64,000 nt of DNA from contig NZ_JAUFQR010000001.1 in assembly GCF_030409875.1 (NCBI RefSeq), positions 372,001 through 436,000 on the forward strand. The letters run 5' to 3'. The stretch is from Chryseobacterium tructae (lineage in GTDB: Bacteria; Bacteroidota; Bacteroidia; Flavobacteriales; Weeksellaceae). A model generated the notes under the pieces. The model was not told the origin of the DNA. It saw only the letters and a list, made by a program, of their open reading frames with translations, and did no database searches. The position numbers and the translations under genes are program-made. This document shows, in pieces, positions 30,932 through 40,309 of this stretch (the first letter of the stretch is position 1; the number at the start of each line of letters is the position of its first letter).

Positions 30932-31936
30932 ATGTTTACACCAGCAGAACTTTTAGAAATTAATACATTACTAACACCTGAAAATAAAATAGTTATTCTT
31001 ACCCACTATAATCCGGATGGTGATGCTATTGGTTCCAGCCTGGGATTGAAACATTATTTAAAGGCAAAAGGAATCTATGCGGAAGTAATTGTGCCAAACG
31101 ATTTCCCGAAATTTCTGAAATGGATGCCTGAATCTAAAAAAGTAATTATTGCAGAATATAAAAGAAAGCTGGCGGCTGATATGATTGCGGCTGCAGATGT
31201 TATTTTCTGTCTGGATTTTAACTCTCCTTCAAGAATCGGGCTATTGGGCGATTGGCTGGTAAAGGCTCAGGGAAAGAAAATTCTTATTGACCACCACCAA
31301 CAGCCGGAGCCTTTCGATTTTGTATATTCAGATACCGTTATTCCTGCCACTTCACAGATGATTTATCATTTCATTGAAGCAATGGGAGATGAAAAACTGG
31401 TTAATCAGGATATGGCAGAATGTATGTATACAGGTATTATGACTGATACAGGAGGTTTCCGTTTTCGTTCAACAAGTGCTACTACTCACAGGATCATTGC
31501 CAACTTAATTGAAAAAGGAGCAGATCCGGCAATGATTACTTCTAATACCTGGGATACCAATACCGTTTCCCGTCTTCATTTGCTTGCTCTAGTTTTAGGA
31601 AGGATAGAAGTGGTGAATGAAGGGAGAGTCGCTATCCTTAGCCTTACAAGAAACGAACTTAAAGAATTTGGTTTCCAGAAAGGGGATACCGAAGGTTTTG
31701 TAAACTATGGTTTAAGTATCGCAGGAGTGAAGATGTCTGCATTCTTTATGGAAGATCTGTATGAAGATTTTATTAAAATTTCATTCAGAAGTAAAGATGA
31801 TATGGATGTAAACCAGTTCTCCAGAAAATATTTTAACGGCGGCGGGCATATTAATGCGGCAGGAGGAAAATCTGATGATTCTTTACCTGGAACTATTGAG
31901 ATATTCAAAACGAGATTAATTGAAGAGAATTTGTAG
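30932..31936 (+). CDS. DHH-family nanoRNase / pAp phosphatase (NrnA-like)
   Basis: A 334-residue DHH-DHHA1 protein. Metal-binding motifs are visible in order: THYNPDGDAIGSSLGL (motif I, with NPDGD in place of NADGD), FCLDFNS (motif II), LIDHHQQ (the DHH motif) and MTDTGGFRF (motif IV). The C-terminal DHHA1 motif is GGGHINAAGG. The family removes 5'-pApA and very short RNAs and dephosphorylates pAp, so it finishes RNA turnover in organisms without oligoribonuclease. Length is normal. The name NrnA is by family, not tested for the species. Confidence 0.9.
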   Translation: MFTPAELLEINTLLTPENKIVILTHYNPDGDAIGSSLGLKHYLKAKGIYAEVIVPNDFPKFLKWMPESKKVIIAEYKRKLAADMIAAADVIFCLDFNSPSRIGLLGDWLVKAQGKKILIDHHQQPEPFDFVYSDTVIPATSQMIYHFIEAMGDEKLVNQDMAECMYTGIMTDTGGFRFRSTSATTHRIIANLIEKGADPAMITSNTWDTNTVSRLHLLALVLGRIEVVNEGRVAILSLTRNELKEFGFQKGDTEGFVNYGLSIAGVKMSAFFMEDLYEDFIKISFRSKDDMDVNQFSRKYFNGGGHINAAGGKSDDSLPGTIEIFKTRLIEENL

Positions 31937-31953
31937 TTTAAAAGGGAGAATTC

Positions 31954-32757
31954 TTACAATTTGGAGTGTCCTTTTTCTTCAAGCTCCATGCAGGTGTATT
32001 CGTATACCTGCTGAAACATTTCATCCATATATTTCTTGTTGAAAAGACTGTATTTTGTCATTTTAGGAGGATCTAAAAATATATTACAGTACTTCACCTT
32101 GGAATACACTGATTTTGCAATGGCTAAGTGGAGAATTCGGTCAAATTCTTTCATCAGGCTCATCTTATTGAGTTCGTCATAGCTTATTGAGTTGACATGA
32201 GAGGCGATGAGAAAGTCACATTTATCCATGATGGGCTCAATGGGGAGATTATCAAGAACACCGCCATCTACATAGATTTTCTCTCCGATTCTTACGGGAG
32301 GCAGGATGAACGGAACGCTTGAAGAAGCAAGAAGCGGAGTGAAAAGTTCTCCTTCAGAAAAGAAATCAACAATCCCATGAGTCATTTCTGTGGTAGCCAC
32401 ATACACTGGGATCTTTAATATATTAAAATTATCTTCAGGGAAATAATCTTTAAATAGTTTTAAAATAAAATTGGAACTAAAGATGCCGTTTTTTGATAAT
32501 TTCAAGGCAGATCGTGAAAAAAAAGAAGTCTGTCGTACAATATCCATCATTTCATCCGGTGTTTTTCCAAATGAATAAAAAGCAGCAATAATAGATCCTG
32601 CACTGGTTCCTGATATAATGTGTGGTTTAAGGTTATACTCTTCCAGCGCTTTCAAAACGGCAATATGGGCAATTCCACGCATTCCTCCGCCTGAAAGTGT
32701 AAGTCCGATAACCGGAGGTTTCGGGAGTGTCTTTTTTTTGAACGAGAATAAGCCCAT
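31954..32757 (-). CDS. Patatin-like phospholipase
   Basis: A 267-residue serine lipase domain of the RssA/patatin kind: oxyanion loop LSGGGMRGIAHIAVL at about residues 20-34, nucleophile elbow GTSAGS at about residues 49-54, and the catalytic Asp in YVDGGVLDNLPIEP at about residue 170. It has no signal peptide, so it is probably cytoplasmic or peripheral. The family hydrolyses acyl esters of phospholipids; the substrate here is unknown. It is convergent with the NrnA-like gene and 45 bases after the lipoprotein gene on the same strand. Confidence 0.9.
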   Translation of the reverse strand: MGLFSFKKKTLPKPPVIGLTLSGGGMRGIAHIAVLKALEEYNLKPHIISGTSAGSIIAAFYSFGKTPDEMMDIVRQTSFFSRSALKLSKNGIFSSNFILKLFKDYFPEDNFNILKIPVYVATTEMTHGIVDFFSEGELFTPLLASSSVPFILPPVRIGEKIYVDGGVLDNLPIEPIMDKCDFLIASHVNSISYDELNKMSLMKEFDRILHLAIAKSVYSKVKYCNIFLDPPKMTKYSLFNKKYMDEMFQQVYEYTCMELEEKGHSKL

Positions 32758-32801
32758 TTCGAAAATTATACCTTACTAATATACAGGAATTTTATCAATG
32801 T

Positions 32802-33613
32802 TTAAGGCTCGTCACATTCGGAATCGATCTTGATAAATAAAGCATTGAATTCATCATTTATTTTTTCATCATGAGAAACTCTCTGTATTTTATCATTCAC
32901 ACAATTACCCCAGCCAAAAGTCATCAGGTCAATGATGGCATAGTCTTTATTGTCTGATGAATTAAGTTGCTCATTGTACTCATCCATTACACGTTGCGGA
33001 TTCCCATTTCTTTTACTCATTTCTTCTCTGAGTTTTTTCCATTCTGCAAACATTTGATCATCAGTTGAATTCAAAGCTTTAGAAAAGTTTTGGCATTTAT
33101 CATTTTTGAGTAAAACGGAGGGGTTAGAATAAGCGACAATTTGAATTTTCCATTTTTCATAGGTCTGAACAAGCTCTTCATAGGTTTTCTTTTTGATGTC
33201 CTGCCAGTAAGGCGTGTTTACAACCTTCAGGTTCTGGATCTGAGCTTTTCTTTTAGCAAAATCTTTATCCAGCTTTGCGAGAACTTTATCTTGATTATTT
33301 CTTACTTCTGTAAGATCTTTAAGGTTGTGTACAAATGGTGTATTTAATAAAGAGCCACTTAGTTCAAACCAAAGTTTATAAGTGCCTTCAATTTCTTCTC
33401 TGGAGTATTTATTACTATCAAAATACCCCTTGTTATTGCATAGTTCCGTTACAAACTGAACATTTCCTGTTGAGGAGGCTTGGCTGTTAAAGTATCCGTT
33501 TTAGGTGTTGATACTTGTGCGGTATCGACCGGAACAGTATTGCTATTGGACTGCTTGTCTTTTTTACAGCTTAGAAATGAAAGCAGAAGGGTAGAAATGA
33601 TGGCAATTCTCAT
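32802..33613 (-). CDS. Putative lipoprotein of unknown function (frameshifted in this sequence)
   Basis: I do not recognise this family. The start at 33613 gives a lipoprotein signal (MRIAIISTLLLSFLSC, lipobox FLSC) and a Ser/Thr/Pro spacer. The frame breaks at the TT at 33480-33481. One extra base on the coding strand turns TAKPPQQEMFSL-stop into TAKASSTGNVQFVTELCNNKG and opens a frame through to 32802 with no further stop, 270 residues in all. The body is charged and probably helical, with cysteines in ELCNN, KCQNF, WGNCVN and SECDEP. It sits between the hydrolase and patatin genes. Anchored in a membrane; role unknown. Confidence 0.75.
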
Positions 33614-33617
33614 ATTT

Positions 33618-34400
33618 TTACAATACTAATTTTTTAGGAAGGTTATGTAAAAGTTCGGTATTAATAATTTCTGCACAGATACCAGGTTTTTCCCAATGAC
33701 CGTTGTGACCGCAATCTAATACATAGGATTTGATATTCGTTCTGTCCGGAAGATTTTTAATGGTAATATCTGTTTTTACAGCATTGTCATGTTTGCCGGC
33801 CAATACAAGGATTTTGGCTTCCAGATTTTGCATGATATGTTTTTTATCGGTTCTTTCCACCATGCCTTTTACGCAGGCAAGAGCTCCCATATTATTCGTG
33901 GAAAGTGCAGTTTCCAGCGCAGTTTCAATTTTCCCTTCCAAAATATCTCTTTCATTAGGATTGAACAGGTTTGGGATTCCGGCTCTGACATAATGAGGAA
34001 AGGCATCTTTAATAATTCTGTAGCTTTTGATGCGCTGTTGTTGTTTTTCTTCATCATCAGCAAAATAGGTGGAAAAGAATAGTGTTAAGCTCTTCAGGTA
34101 GTCTGGATGTTTTTCAGCAAAAGCCAACGATACATATCCACCCATGGAATGTCCCAGTACATGGGCTTTTTTAATATTTTGGTTATCCAATACCTTTTTG
34201 ACTTCATCGGCCATCAATTCCATAGTGTGGATCTCTCCCAGAATTTCAGATTGTCCATGACCTGGAAGGTCAATTTTTAACAATGAGAAATCTTTGGAAA
34301 GATGAGGCTCCATATCATTCCAAATGGATAGATTTTCCATAAAGCCGTGAAGGAGTACTAACGTTTCTTTTCCATTTCCTTTTCTTTCAAAGTTGAGCAT
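33618..34400 (-). CDS. Alpha/beta hydrolase
   Basis: A 260-residue alpha/beta-hydrolase fold enzyme. It has the HGF oxyanion segment (LVLLHGFMENLSIW), DLPGHGQSE, the nucleophile elbow LGHSMGGYV (Ser at about residue 86) and a C-terminal CGHNGHWEKP with the catalytic His. An acid lies in LAGKHDNAV. The general form resembles esterases of the MenH/BioH kind, but the substrate cannot be told. I start it at MLNFERKG (34400), since the longer start adds 12 hydrophobic residues unlike the fold. Its stop is four bases from the start of the lipoprotein gene. Confidence 0.88.
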   Translation of the reverse strand: MLNFERKGNGKETLVLLHGFMENLSIWNDMEPHLSKDFSLLKIDLPGHGQSEILGEIHTMELMADEVKKVLDNQNIKKAHVLGHSMGGYVSLAFAEKHPDYLKSLTLFFSTYFADDEEKQQQRIKSYRIIKDAFPHYVRAGIPNLFNPNERDILEGKIETALETALSTNNMGALACVKGMVERTDKKHIMQNLEAKILVLAGKHDNAVKTDITIKNLPDRTNIKSYVLDCGHNGHWEKPGICAEIINTELLHNLPKKLVL

Positions 34401-34479
34401 GATTCCAAAAATTATAGAGTTAAAATAGTACAGCATTGAGTTTGCTGTAATCTTGTTGTTCTTTCAAATGTAAACAAAA

Positions 34480-34502
34480 AAGAGCATTTTAAAAATGCTC
34501 TT
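34480..34502 (-). terminator. Terminator after the orphan exbD
   Basis: An inverted repeat AAGAGCATTTT / AAAATGCTCTT just past the exbD stop, with the T tract on the minus strand supplied by the adjoining A run at 34474-34480. Confidence 0.7.
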
Positions 34503-34508
34503 CCTTTT

Positions 34509-35027
34509 TTATTGAGTTAATTGTTGGTAAATTTTTGTTTCCCAAGGTTTAATATCAGCTACTCCATAACGTTCTTTTTTAGCGATAGCCAGATTATCCA
34601 GGATGTCTACAAAGTTTTTGTAGTTGGCATCATCGGTAGGTTTGATAATTACTGTGAAAATTCCTGGATTAGGAGCGTTTTTGTAGGCTTCAGAAATGAT
34701 TTTTGAAACTTTTACTCCACTGAAATCAGTTTCCTGAAGGTTGGTGATATTTAAATCAGCTGCATTGCTTTGGTGATAAAATACTCTGTTATCTTTCCCA
34801 AGAATAAATGTGACCTGGTTTTTTTGATCCACTACGGGGGTGGTGGTTGGTGGAGTTCCTTTTGCAGGAAGCCCAAGATCCATCACGTTGGGTTTCGTAA
34901 AGTTTGTGGTAAACATGAAAAACATCAATAGTAAAAAGTTGAGATCTACCATTGGGGTCATGTCAATTTTAATTAATTTCTTTTTTTGCTTTCCGCCTTG
35001 TTGCTCTTGTGCGATTACTTCAGCCAT
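34509..35027 (-). CDS. ExbD/TolR-family protein, orphan paralogue
   Basis: A 172-residue proton-channel partner protein: cytoplasmic Gln/Lys-rich start, one transmembrane helix containing the conserved Asp (MVDLNFLLLMFFMF), and a periplasmic domain ending TVIIKPTDDANYKNFVDILD. It is strongly alike to the second ExbD of the Ton cluster at 57596-58162, sharing the segments TPMVDLNFLLLMFFMF, KPNVMDLGLPAK and IIKPTDDA. No ExbB or TonB gene lies beside it. It could serve as an alternative subunit for the distant motor. It has its own terminator. Confidence 0.9.
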   Translation of the reverse strand: MAEVIAQEQQGGKQKKKLIKIDMTPMVDLNFLLLMFFMFTTNFTKPNVMDLGLPAKGTPPTTTPVVDQKNQVTFILGKDNRVFYHQSNAADLNITNLQETDFSGVKVSKIISEAYKNAPNPGIFTVIIKPTDDANYKNFVDILDNLAIAKKERYGVADIKPWETKIYQQLTQ

Positions 35028-35197
35028 AATTAATATTTTAAAATGTTAAACGGTATTTGGTGAAAACTTTGAAAATCCGATCGTGATTTTGATGAATTGA
35101 TGCAAAGTTCATACCTAATATTCAAAATATGTAATAATTTAAAAGATTTATTAAATAGGCAGGCTTAAATAGTGTTAAAGTTATTTGGATTGACTAT

Positions 35198-36756
35198 TTA
35201 TTTTCTAATAATGATTTTTTCAGAGAAGATAAGCTCATCCTTAATTTTTACTTGTATAACGTAAGCTGCTTGTGGAAAAGCTGCAGTATTTATTCTTATT
35301 TTTTCTTCCTGATATTTTTGTGAGAAAATTTTTCTACCAGCCATATCTGTTATTGTAATTTCAGTAGGGACATCTGTTGGCAGACGTTCTACATAGATGA
35401 AATCCCTTGCTGGATTAGGGTATAAGATGGGGGTAAGTTTGATTTTTATCACATTTGAGGCCTCTCGTTGTTCAGGAGCTAATTTTACAATCCAGTAATC
35501 TCTATCTCCATGGTTTTTAGTAATATCCCCATTGTTTGATGAAGTATGGCCTGAAATAATAAACCCGCCATCAGAAGTTTTTTGAATGTTAGAGGCCATA
35601 TCATCGCCTGTTCCTCCTAAGGATTTTTGCCATTGAATCGTTCCCGTATTGTTTATTTTTACAATCCAATAATCAAATTTACCATGATTCATGATAACTT
35701 GCCCATCTGATGAACTGGATGTACCTAGAATAGTGTATCCACCATCATTGGTTTCTTGAATGTCTATTGCCCCTTCGTTAAGACTGCCGCCATATCTTTT
35801 CTGCCACTGCATTTCTCCCATATTACTGTATTTTACAATCCAGTAATTGGGTATTTGAGGATAAGTCAATATGGTGTCTGTTATAGACTGAGTAGATCCT
35901 CCTGCAGTAATATATCCGCCATCAGAAGTCTGCCTGATAGATTGAACATGATCATCTCCAACCCCGCCCATAGTTTTTGCCATTGGATGTTTCCATTCGA
36001 ATTCAACTTTACAATCCAAGAATCTCTTTTCCCGTAAGATTCAGTAATATCTCCATCCACAGCATCTTCAGTACTTCCGGCGACAATATATCCACCATCG
36101 GAAGTTTGTTGTATAGAGTGTGGAATATCACTTTTACTCCCACCTAGAGATTTTTGCCATTGTATATTTCCATTAGAATCTGTTTTAATAATCCAGAAAT
36201 CGTTATTTCCATGATTTGTAGTGAGATCACCATCATTAGAGTTGGATAATGCTGCGATGATATATCCGTCATCTGAAGTTTGCTTGATATCCATTGCCCC
36301 TTCACCTTTGCTTCCACCCATCGATTTTTGCCATTGTATATCACCCATTTCATTCAATTTTACAATCCAGCAGTCACTAATTCCATGGTTTAAAGTTACA
36401 TCGCCATCCTTTGAATAAGTATAGCCGGCAATAATATATCCATTATCAGAGGTTTGTTGAATGGAATTGGCTACATCTCCACTGCTTCCACCCAATGATT
36501 TTTTCCAGCTGATATCTCCATTAGAGTTTAGTTTAACCACCCAATAATCAATTAACCCATGGTTTAAAGCGACATCCCCATCAGAGGACCAGGTTTGCCC
36601 TGCGACAATGTATCCACCATCAGACGTTTGTTGAATAGATCGGGCAACATCTTCCTGGCTTCCACCTAATGTTTTTTGCCATTGAATAGAAGGAGCTGTC
36701 TGAGCAGTTAGGATGAACGGAATGAAGAATGAAAGAATAAAGTAGAATTTTCTCAT
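35198..36756 (-). CDS. Secreted seven-repeat beta-propeller protein with T9SS type A tail (frameshifted in this sequence)
   Basis: After repair, 519 residues: signal peptide (to LTAQ), seven repeats of about 58 residues with the pattern IQWQKSLGG, SIQQTSDGGYIVAG, DGD, NHG, DYWIVKLNSNG, then a type A sorting domain (ILYPNPARDFIYVE, with ITDMAGRKIF and a basic C-terminus). The frame breaks at the T5 run 35974-35978 inside repeat 5; one more A on the coding strand changes QKLWAGLE into QKTMGGVGDDH, matching the other repeats. Seven blades would close a classic propeller. Export by T9SS to the surface is likely; ligand unknown. No enzyme motif is seen. Confidence 0.88.
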
Positions 36757-36846
36757 AAATATTTGGTTTTGGTATTAGTTATTCAAATATAATTAATTTT
36801 ATGTATTTGATAATTTATTGTTAAATATTTTAATTTGATAATAGAA

Positions 36847-36872
36847 AAACTCACACTTTTCAGTGTGAGTTT
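36847..36872 (-). terminator. Terminator after dsbD
   Basis: Inverted repeat AAACTCACACT / AGTGTGAGTTT with a four-base loop, 21 bases past the repaired dsbD stop. Its position supports the repaired C-terminus rather than the early stop at 37003. Confidence 0.85.
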
Positions 36873-36892
36873 AAAATTTTATATAAAATAAT

Positions 36893-38958
36893 TTATTTGT
36901 TTTTTTTGAAGAAGTTGACTCCGCATTCCAGGAACTTCTTGAAGTCTTCCTTCGGCATATATCCGGAAACAGGCGTGTTGATCACTTTTCCGTCTGGAGT
37001 AATTAAAACATAGTGTGGTTGAGAGTTGTTGTTGAAGTTAACCTGTTGGAATAAGCTCCATCTATCCCCAATCGTTTCACTTTTTTGATTTGTCCGTCCC
37101 CAAGATCAATCTTTGTTTTTTGATCTTCAGGAAGCTCTTCTTTATCATCTACATATAAAGAAGCTAAGACAACATCATTTTGAAGGATCGGTAAAATATC
37201 CGGTTCGCTCCATACAAATTCTTCCATTTTTCTACAGTTTTCACAACCGTAACCTGTGAAGTCAATTAAGATAGGTTTGTTTTCTTTTTTTGCTACTTCT
37301 ATTGCTTTAAAGAAATCGTGTTCAGGATGCATTCCTAAAATACCTTCTTTTTCATCATGGAAATAACTTACGTTCAATGGAGGCAGAATACCACTTAATA
37401 ATTGAAGTTTTGGTCTGTCAGAAGGAATTAATCCTTGAATCAGATAGATCACGAAACCGATACCTAATGCACCTAATATTTTTCTGGTGATTGAAATTTT
37501 AGGCTTTTTATCATCATGTGGGAACTTGATCAACCCGAATAAATATAGAGCTAACCCTAAAGCAACAATGATCCATATAGCGATGAAAAGTTCTCTTTTT
37601 AAGAAGAAAGTCTTAGATACAAGATCTGCTTTTGATAAGAATTTTAATGCCAAAGCCAATTCTACAAACCCTAAAACAACTTTTACGGTATTCATCCAGC
37701 CTCCTGATTTTGGAAGGCTTTGTAATGCCTGTGGGAATAATGCCAATAGTCCGAAAATGATAGCCCATGCTAAACCAAATCCAGCCAGTGCAAACGTTAA
37801 CAACATCGGAACATTTGAAGAACCTGTTACAGCACTTCCTAATAAACTTCCCAAAATTGGGCCTGTACAAGAGAAAGAAACGATTACCAGTGTCAATGCC
37901 ATAAAGAAGATACCGATGATTCCTCCTGCTTCCTCAGCTTTAGAAGACTTATTGGCAATAGAACTAGGTAATGTAATATCGTAATACCCGAAGAAACTTC
38001 CGGCAAAGAAAATGAATATGATAAAGAAGGCAATATTCAGCCAAACACTTGTAGAGATCTCATTGAAAATATTTCCTGCAATTCCATCAATAATATGGAA
38101 AGGAATACTCAATAAAACGAAAATAAGCAGGATGAAAAATCCATAGATCAAAGCATCTCTTTTCCCCTTTGCTTTATCCTTACTTCCTTTCGTAAAGAAA
38201 GATACCGTTAAAGGAATCATAGGGAAAACACATGGCGTCAATAATGCAATTAGACCTCCAATGAAACCTAAGAATAAATAAGTCCAGTAGTTTTCATCTA
38301 CCTTAGTAGAAGCTGTCCCGCAATCAGTTAATGGATTTTTAAAGTCTATTGTTTCAATTTTCAGCTTCTTAGGATCCAGAGTTGACATTTCTGTAACAGT
38401 CATCTTTGTCTTTGTAAGGTCTTCAGTGACTGTTTCCACTGCTTTTACAGAATCTTTTGAAGGTTCTTTAGTTTCTTCTGCAGCTTCTTCTGTAGCTCCT
38501 TTTGGAGTAATCTTTTGATTGAATTCTAACGTATTGGGTGCTAGACAAACCCTGTCATCACAAGTCTGGTAAGTAATTTCGGAAATAACATCAGCCGGTT
38601 TTGTAGGATCCTTTAGTTTGAATTTTTGTTTAAATCCAGCCGTATTGGAATAAAAAACAATAGTTCCTCCAAAAGCTTCAGAGAATTCTTCATGTTTTTT
38701 ACCTACTTCGGTAAACTTTCCGATAAGTTCAATATTCTTCCCTGAAACTTTATACTCTGTAGGAATTCCTGTATCTTCAGGAAGATCTTTTGAATAGATA
38801 TGCCAGCCACTTTCCATGGTCGCATTCAAAACCGCTTCATACTGGTTGTTGCCAAGATCGTTAACGGTGAATTTAAATTTTACAGGATTTTTTATCTGCG
38901 CATTAATCCCTGTTGCTAAAAACAGCAGAATTAATAAAAACCAATTTCTAAATTTCAT
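36893..38958 (-). CDS. DsbD-like thiol:disulfide interchange protein (frameshifted in this sequence)
   Basis: A 688-residue membrane reductant carrier after repair. Order of parts: signal peptide, periplasmic DsbD-alpha-like domain (ITYQTCDDRVCLAP with two Cys at about residue 135), an acidic linker, a membrane domain of about eight helices with LLTPCVFPMIPL and SFSCTGPILG (the redox Cys pair), and a C-terminal thioredoxin domain with GYGCENCRKM (CxxC). It passes electrons from cytoplasmic thioredoxin to periplasmic proteins. The frame breaks at T3 37075-37077; one added A gives VKTIGDRWSLFQQVN and a true end ECGVNFFKKNK at 36893. A displaced tilS end precedes it by 28 bases. Confidence 0.9.
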
Positions 38959-38986
38959 TGTTCATTTCATTAAAAATTTTAAGACT

Positions 38987-39178
38987 TCATTGAGCCTTCT
39001 CATTCTTTATATATCTTCTATCCTGTCTGAAAGGAATGGTCCCAAGTATGAAATCATTGCTGCCAGCCATTATCCAGATTTTTTGCCTCGCTAAAATAGA
39101 TAATTTTTCGTCCCTAAAAAACTTAGAAACTTTCTTTTTAGTCCAGATGGGTAAAATATTGAGCCTTCAACTGGAATT
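38987..39178 (-). pseudogene. Remnant of a second tilS 3' end
   Basis: Reading the minus strand gives KKKVSKFFRDEKLSILARQK, then IWIMAGSNDFILGTIPFRQD and RRYIKNEKAQ-stop at 38987. This aligns to the C-terminal domain of the complete TilS (KKKVSKFFRDEKLSVLRREK, HILGIIPLRQDGRY) over about 50 residues, with roughly two-thirds identity by eye. The likeness begins around the EGSIFYPSGL segment, which needs one more base in a T5 run (39135-39139) to join. No start codon or tilS N-domain is present. It lies 28 bases upstream of dsbD. I infer a displaced original tilS end or a duplicated fragment. Confidence 0.75.
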
Positions 39179-39270
39179 GTAACAAAAGCATCGCTTCTTC
39201 TCTTATTTCTAAACCATTATTGATTTTGTTAATAAAGAACACTGTTTCAGGATGTAATGCTTGCAAAGAA

Positions 39271-40230
39271 TTAATTTAAGTTTATTAAAATATCCTCTAT
39301 AGAAGCTCTTTTTTTATAGTCTGGGTCAAAATGTCTCCATGTGATTTCTTTAGCCTCATTAAGTATAAATGTTGCAGAAACAGGAAGCCTTCCCGAATTA
39401 TCTGATCTGCTTTTAGTGAAGTCATCTTTCAGCTTTGAGCTATAGAAATTTAGGGTTTTACTATCAGGGGTATAAAGAACGTCAAAGGCTTCTGCAATTT
39501 TATAACCTTCATCATATAAAACAGTATACCCGGTTTTTGTTTTGTTCATTGTTTTTTCTATGAACTCCGGTTTTTCAGGGGATATAATAACGAGTTGAGC
39601 GTTTTTCGATTTTAAGTCAGGTGCGATATTTTGTAATGTTTCGATGTATTTATTACAAAATGGACACCACTGCCCTCTGATAAAAACAACAACCATTTTT
39701 TTGTTTTCTTTCGCTGAAGAAAATGTATTACCCAAGTGATCTTTAGCATTGAAATTATCAATCTTATCTCCAATCATTTTTCCTTTTACCTGATCAAGAG
39801 TTTTACTGGATGGAGACATTTTTTTTCTTAAAACAGATGCTCCGACTTCTAAAAACTGTTCTGGATTATAATATCCAAAATCATATTGAACCAGTTTACC
39901 CTTTGGATCCAGGAATAAAAAAGAAGGATAGTTTACAATTTTAAACTCTTTTACCAATTCTACACCTTCTTTCTCAGCGTCTATAGCAATATTTACAAAA
40001 TTTTTGTTGAACATTTCTCCAATTCGGGGATCGGTGAAGGTATTCTTTGCCATGAGCTTACAAGGTCCACACCAGGTAGTATACAAATCAATGAAAATAA
40101 GCTTATTTTCTTTAGCTGCGATTTTTTTCGCTGCCTCTAAATCAATTTTTTGAAAATTGATACCAGTGTTTTGTGCATTAAATAAAACTCCTGCTAATAT
40201 GAGGAGACTCAATACTATTTTTTTGAACAT
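39271..40230 (-). CDS. Secreted protein with two thioredoxin-fold domains
   Basis: A 319-residue exported protein. After the signal peptide (to FNAQ), the first domain (residues 30-135) is thioredoxin-like with TTWCGPCKLMAKNTF (CxxC), and a cis-Pro segment VNYPSFLFLD. The second domain (residues 155-319) is AhpC/TSA-like, with FIRGQWCPFCNKYIETL (CxxC) and LYDEGYKIAEAFDVLYTP. The first domain resembles DsbD's C-terminal domain or a thiol reductase and the second resembles peroxiredoxin-like proteins. The pairing suggests a self-contained reductase-peroxidase or thiol-handling enzyme in the periplasm. It follows the sigma factor gene and precedes dsbD's remnant region. Confidence 0.85.
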   Translation of the reverse strand: MFKKIVLSLLILAGVLFNAQNTGINFQKIDLEAAKKIAAKENKLIFIDLYTTWCGPCKLMAKNTFTDPRIGEMFNKNFVNIAIDAEKEGVELVKEFKIVNYPSFLFLDPKGKLVQYDFGYYNPEQFLEVGASVLRKKMSPSSKTLDQVKGKMIGDKIDNFNAKDHLGNTFSSAKENKKMVVVFIRGQWCPFCNKYIETLQNIAPDLKSKNAQLVIISPEKPEFIEKTMNKTKTGYTVLYDEGYKIAEAFDVLYTPDSKTLNFYSSKLKDDFTKSRSDNSGRLPVSATFILNEAKEITWRHFDPDYKKRASIEDILINLN

Positions 40231-40309
40231 AATGTTTCTTTTTTTATATGTTCCATTTAAAATGAAAAATCACCCGTTATTTTGATTATTTTATGTAATG
40301 TATTGATTT

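Noticed and set aside
35450..36700. Periodic repeats of about 174 bases that could suggest a CRISPR or satellite array
   Set aside because: The period is 58 codons and the repeats translate into propeller blades with wobble-position changes, so the repeat is a protein repeat.
37487..37984. A plus-strand frame of 165 codons opposite dsbD
   Set aside because: Antisense to the membrane domain of dsbD; no start context or family resemblance.
39140..39265. A short frame reading LHPETVFFINKINN next to the tilS remnant
   Set aside because: Only about 40 codons, no ATG, and it overlaps the remnant; there is not enough to call a gene.
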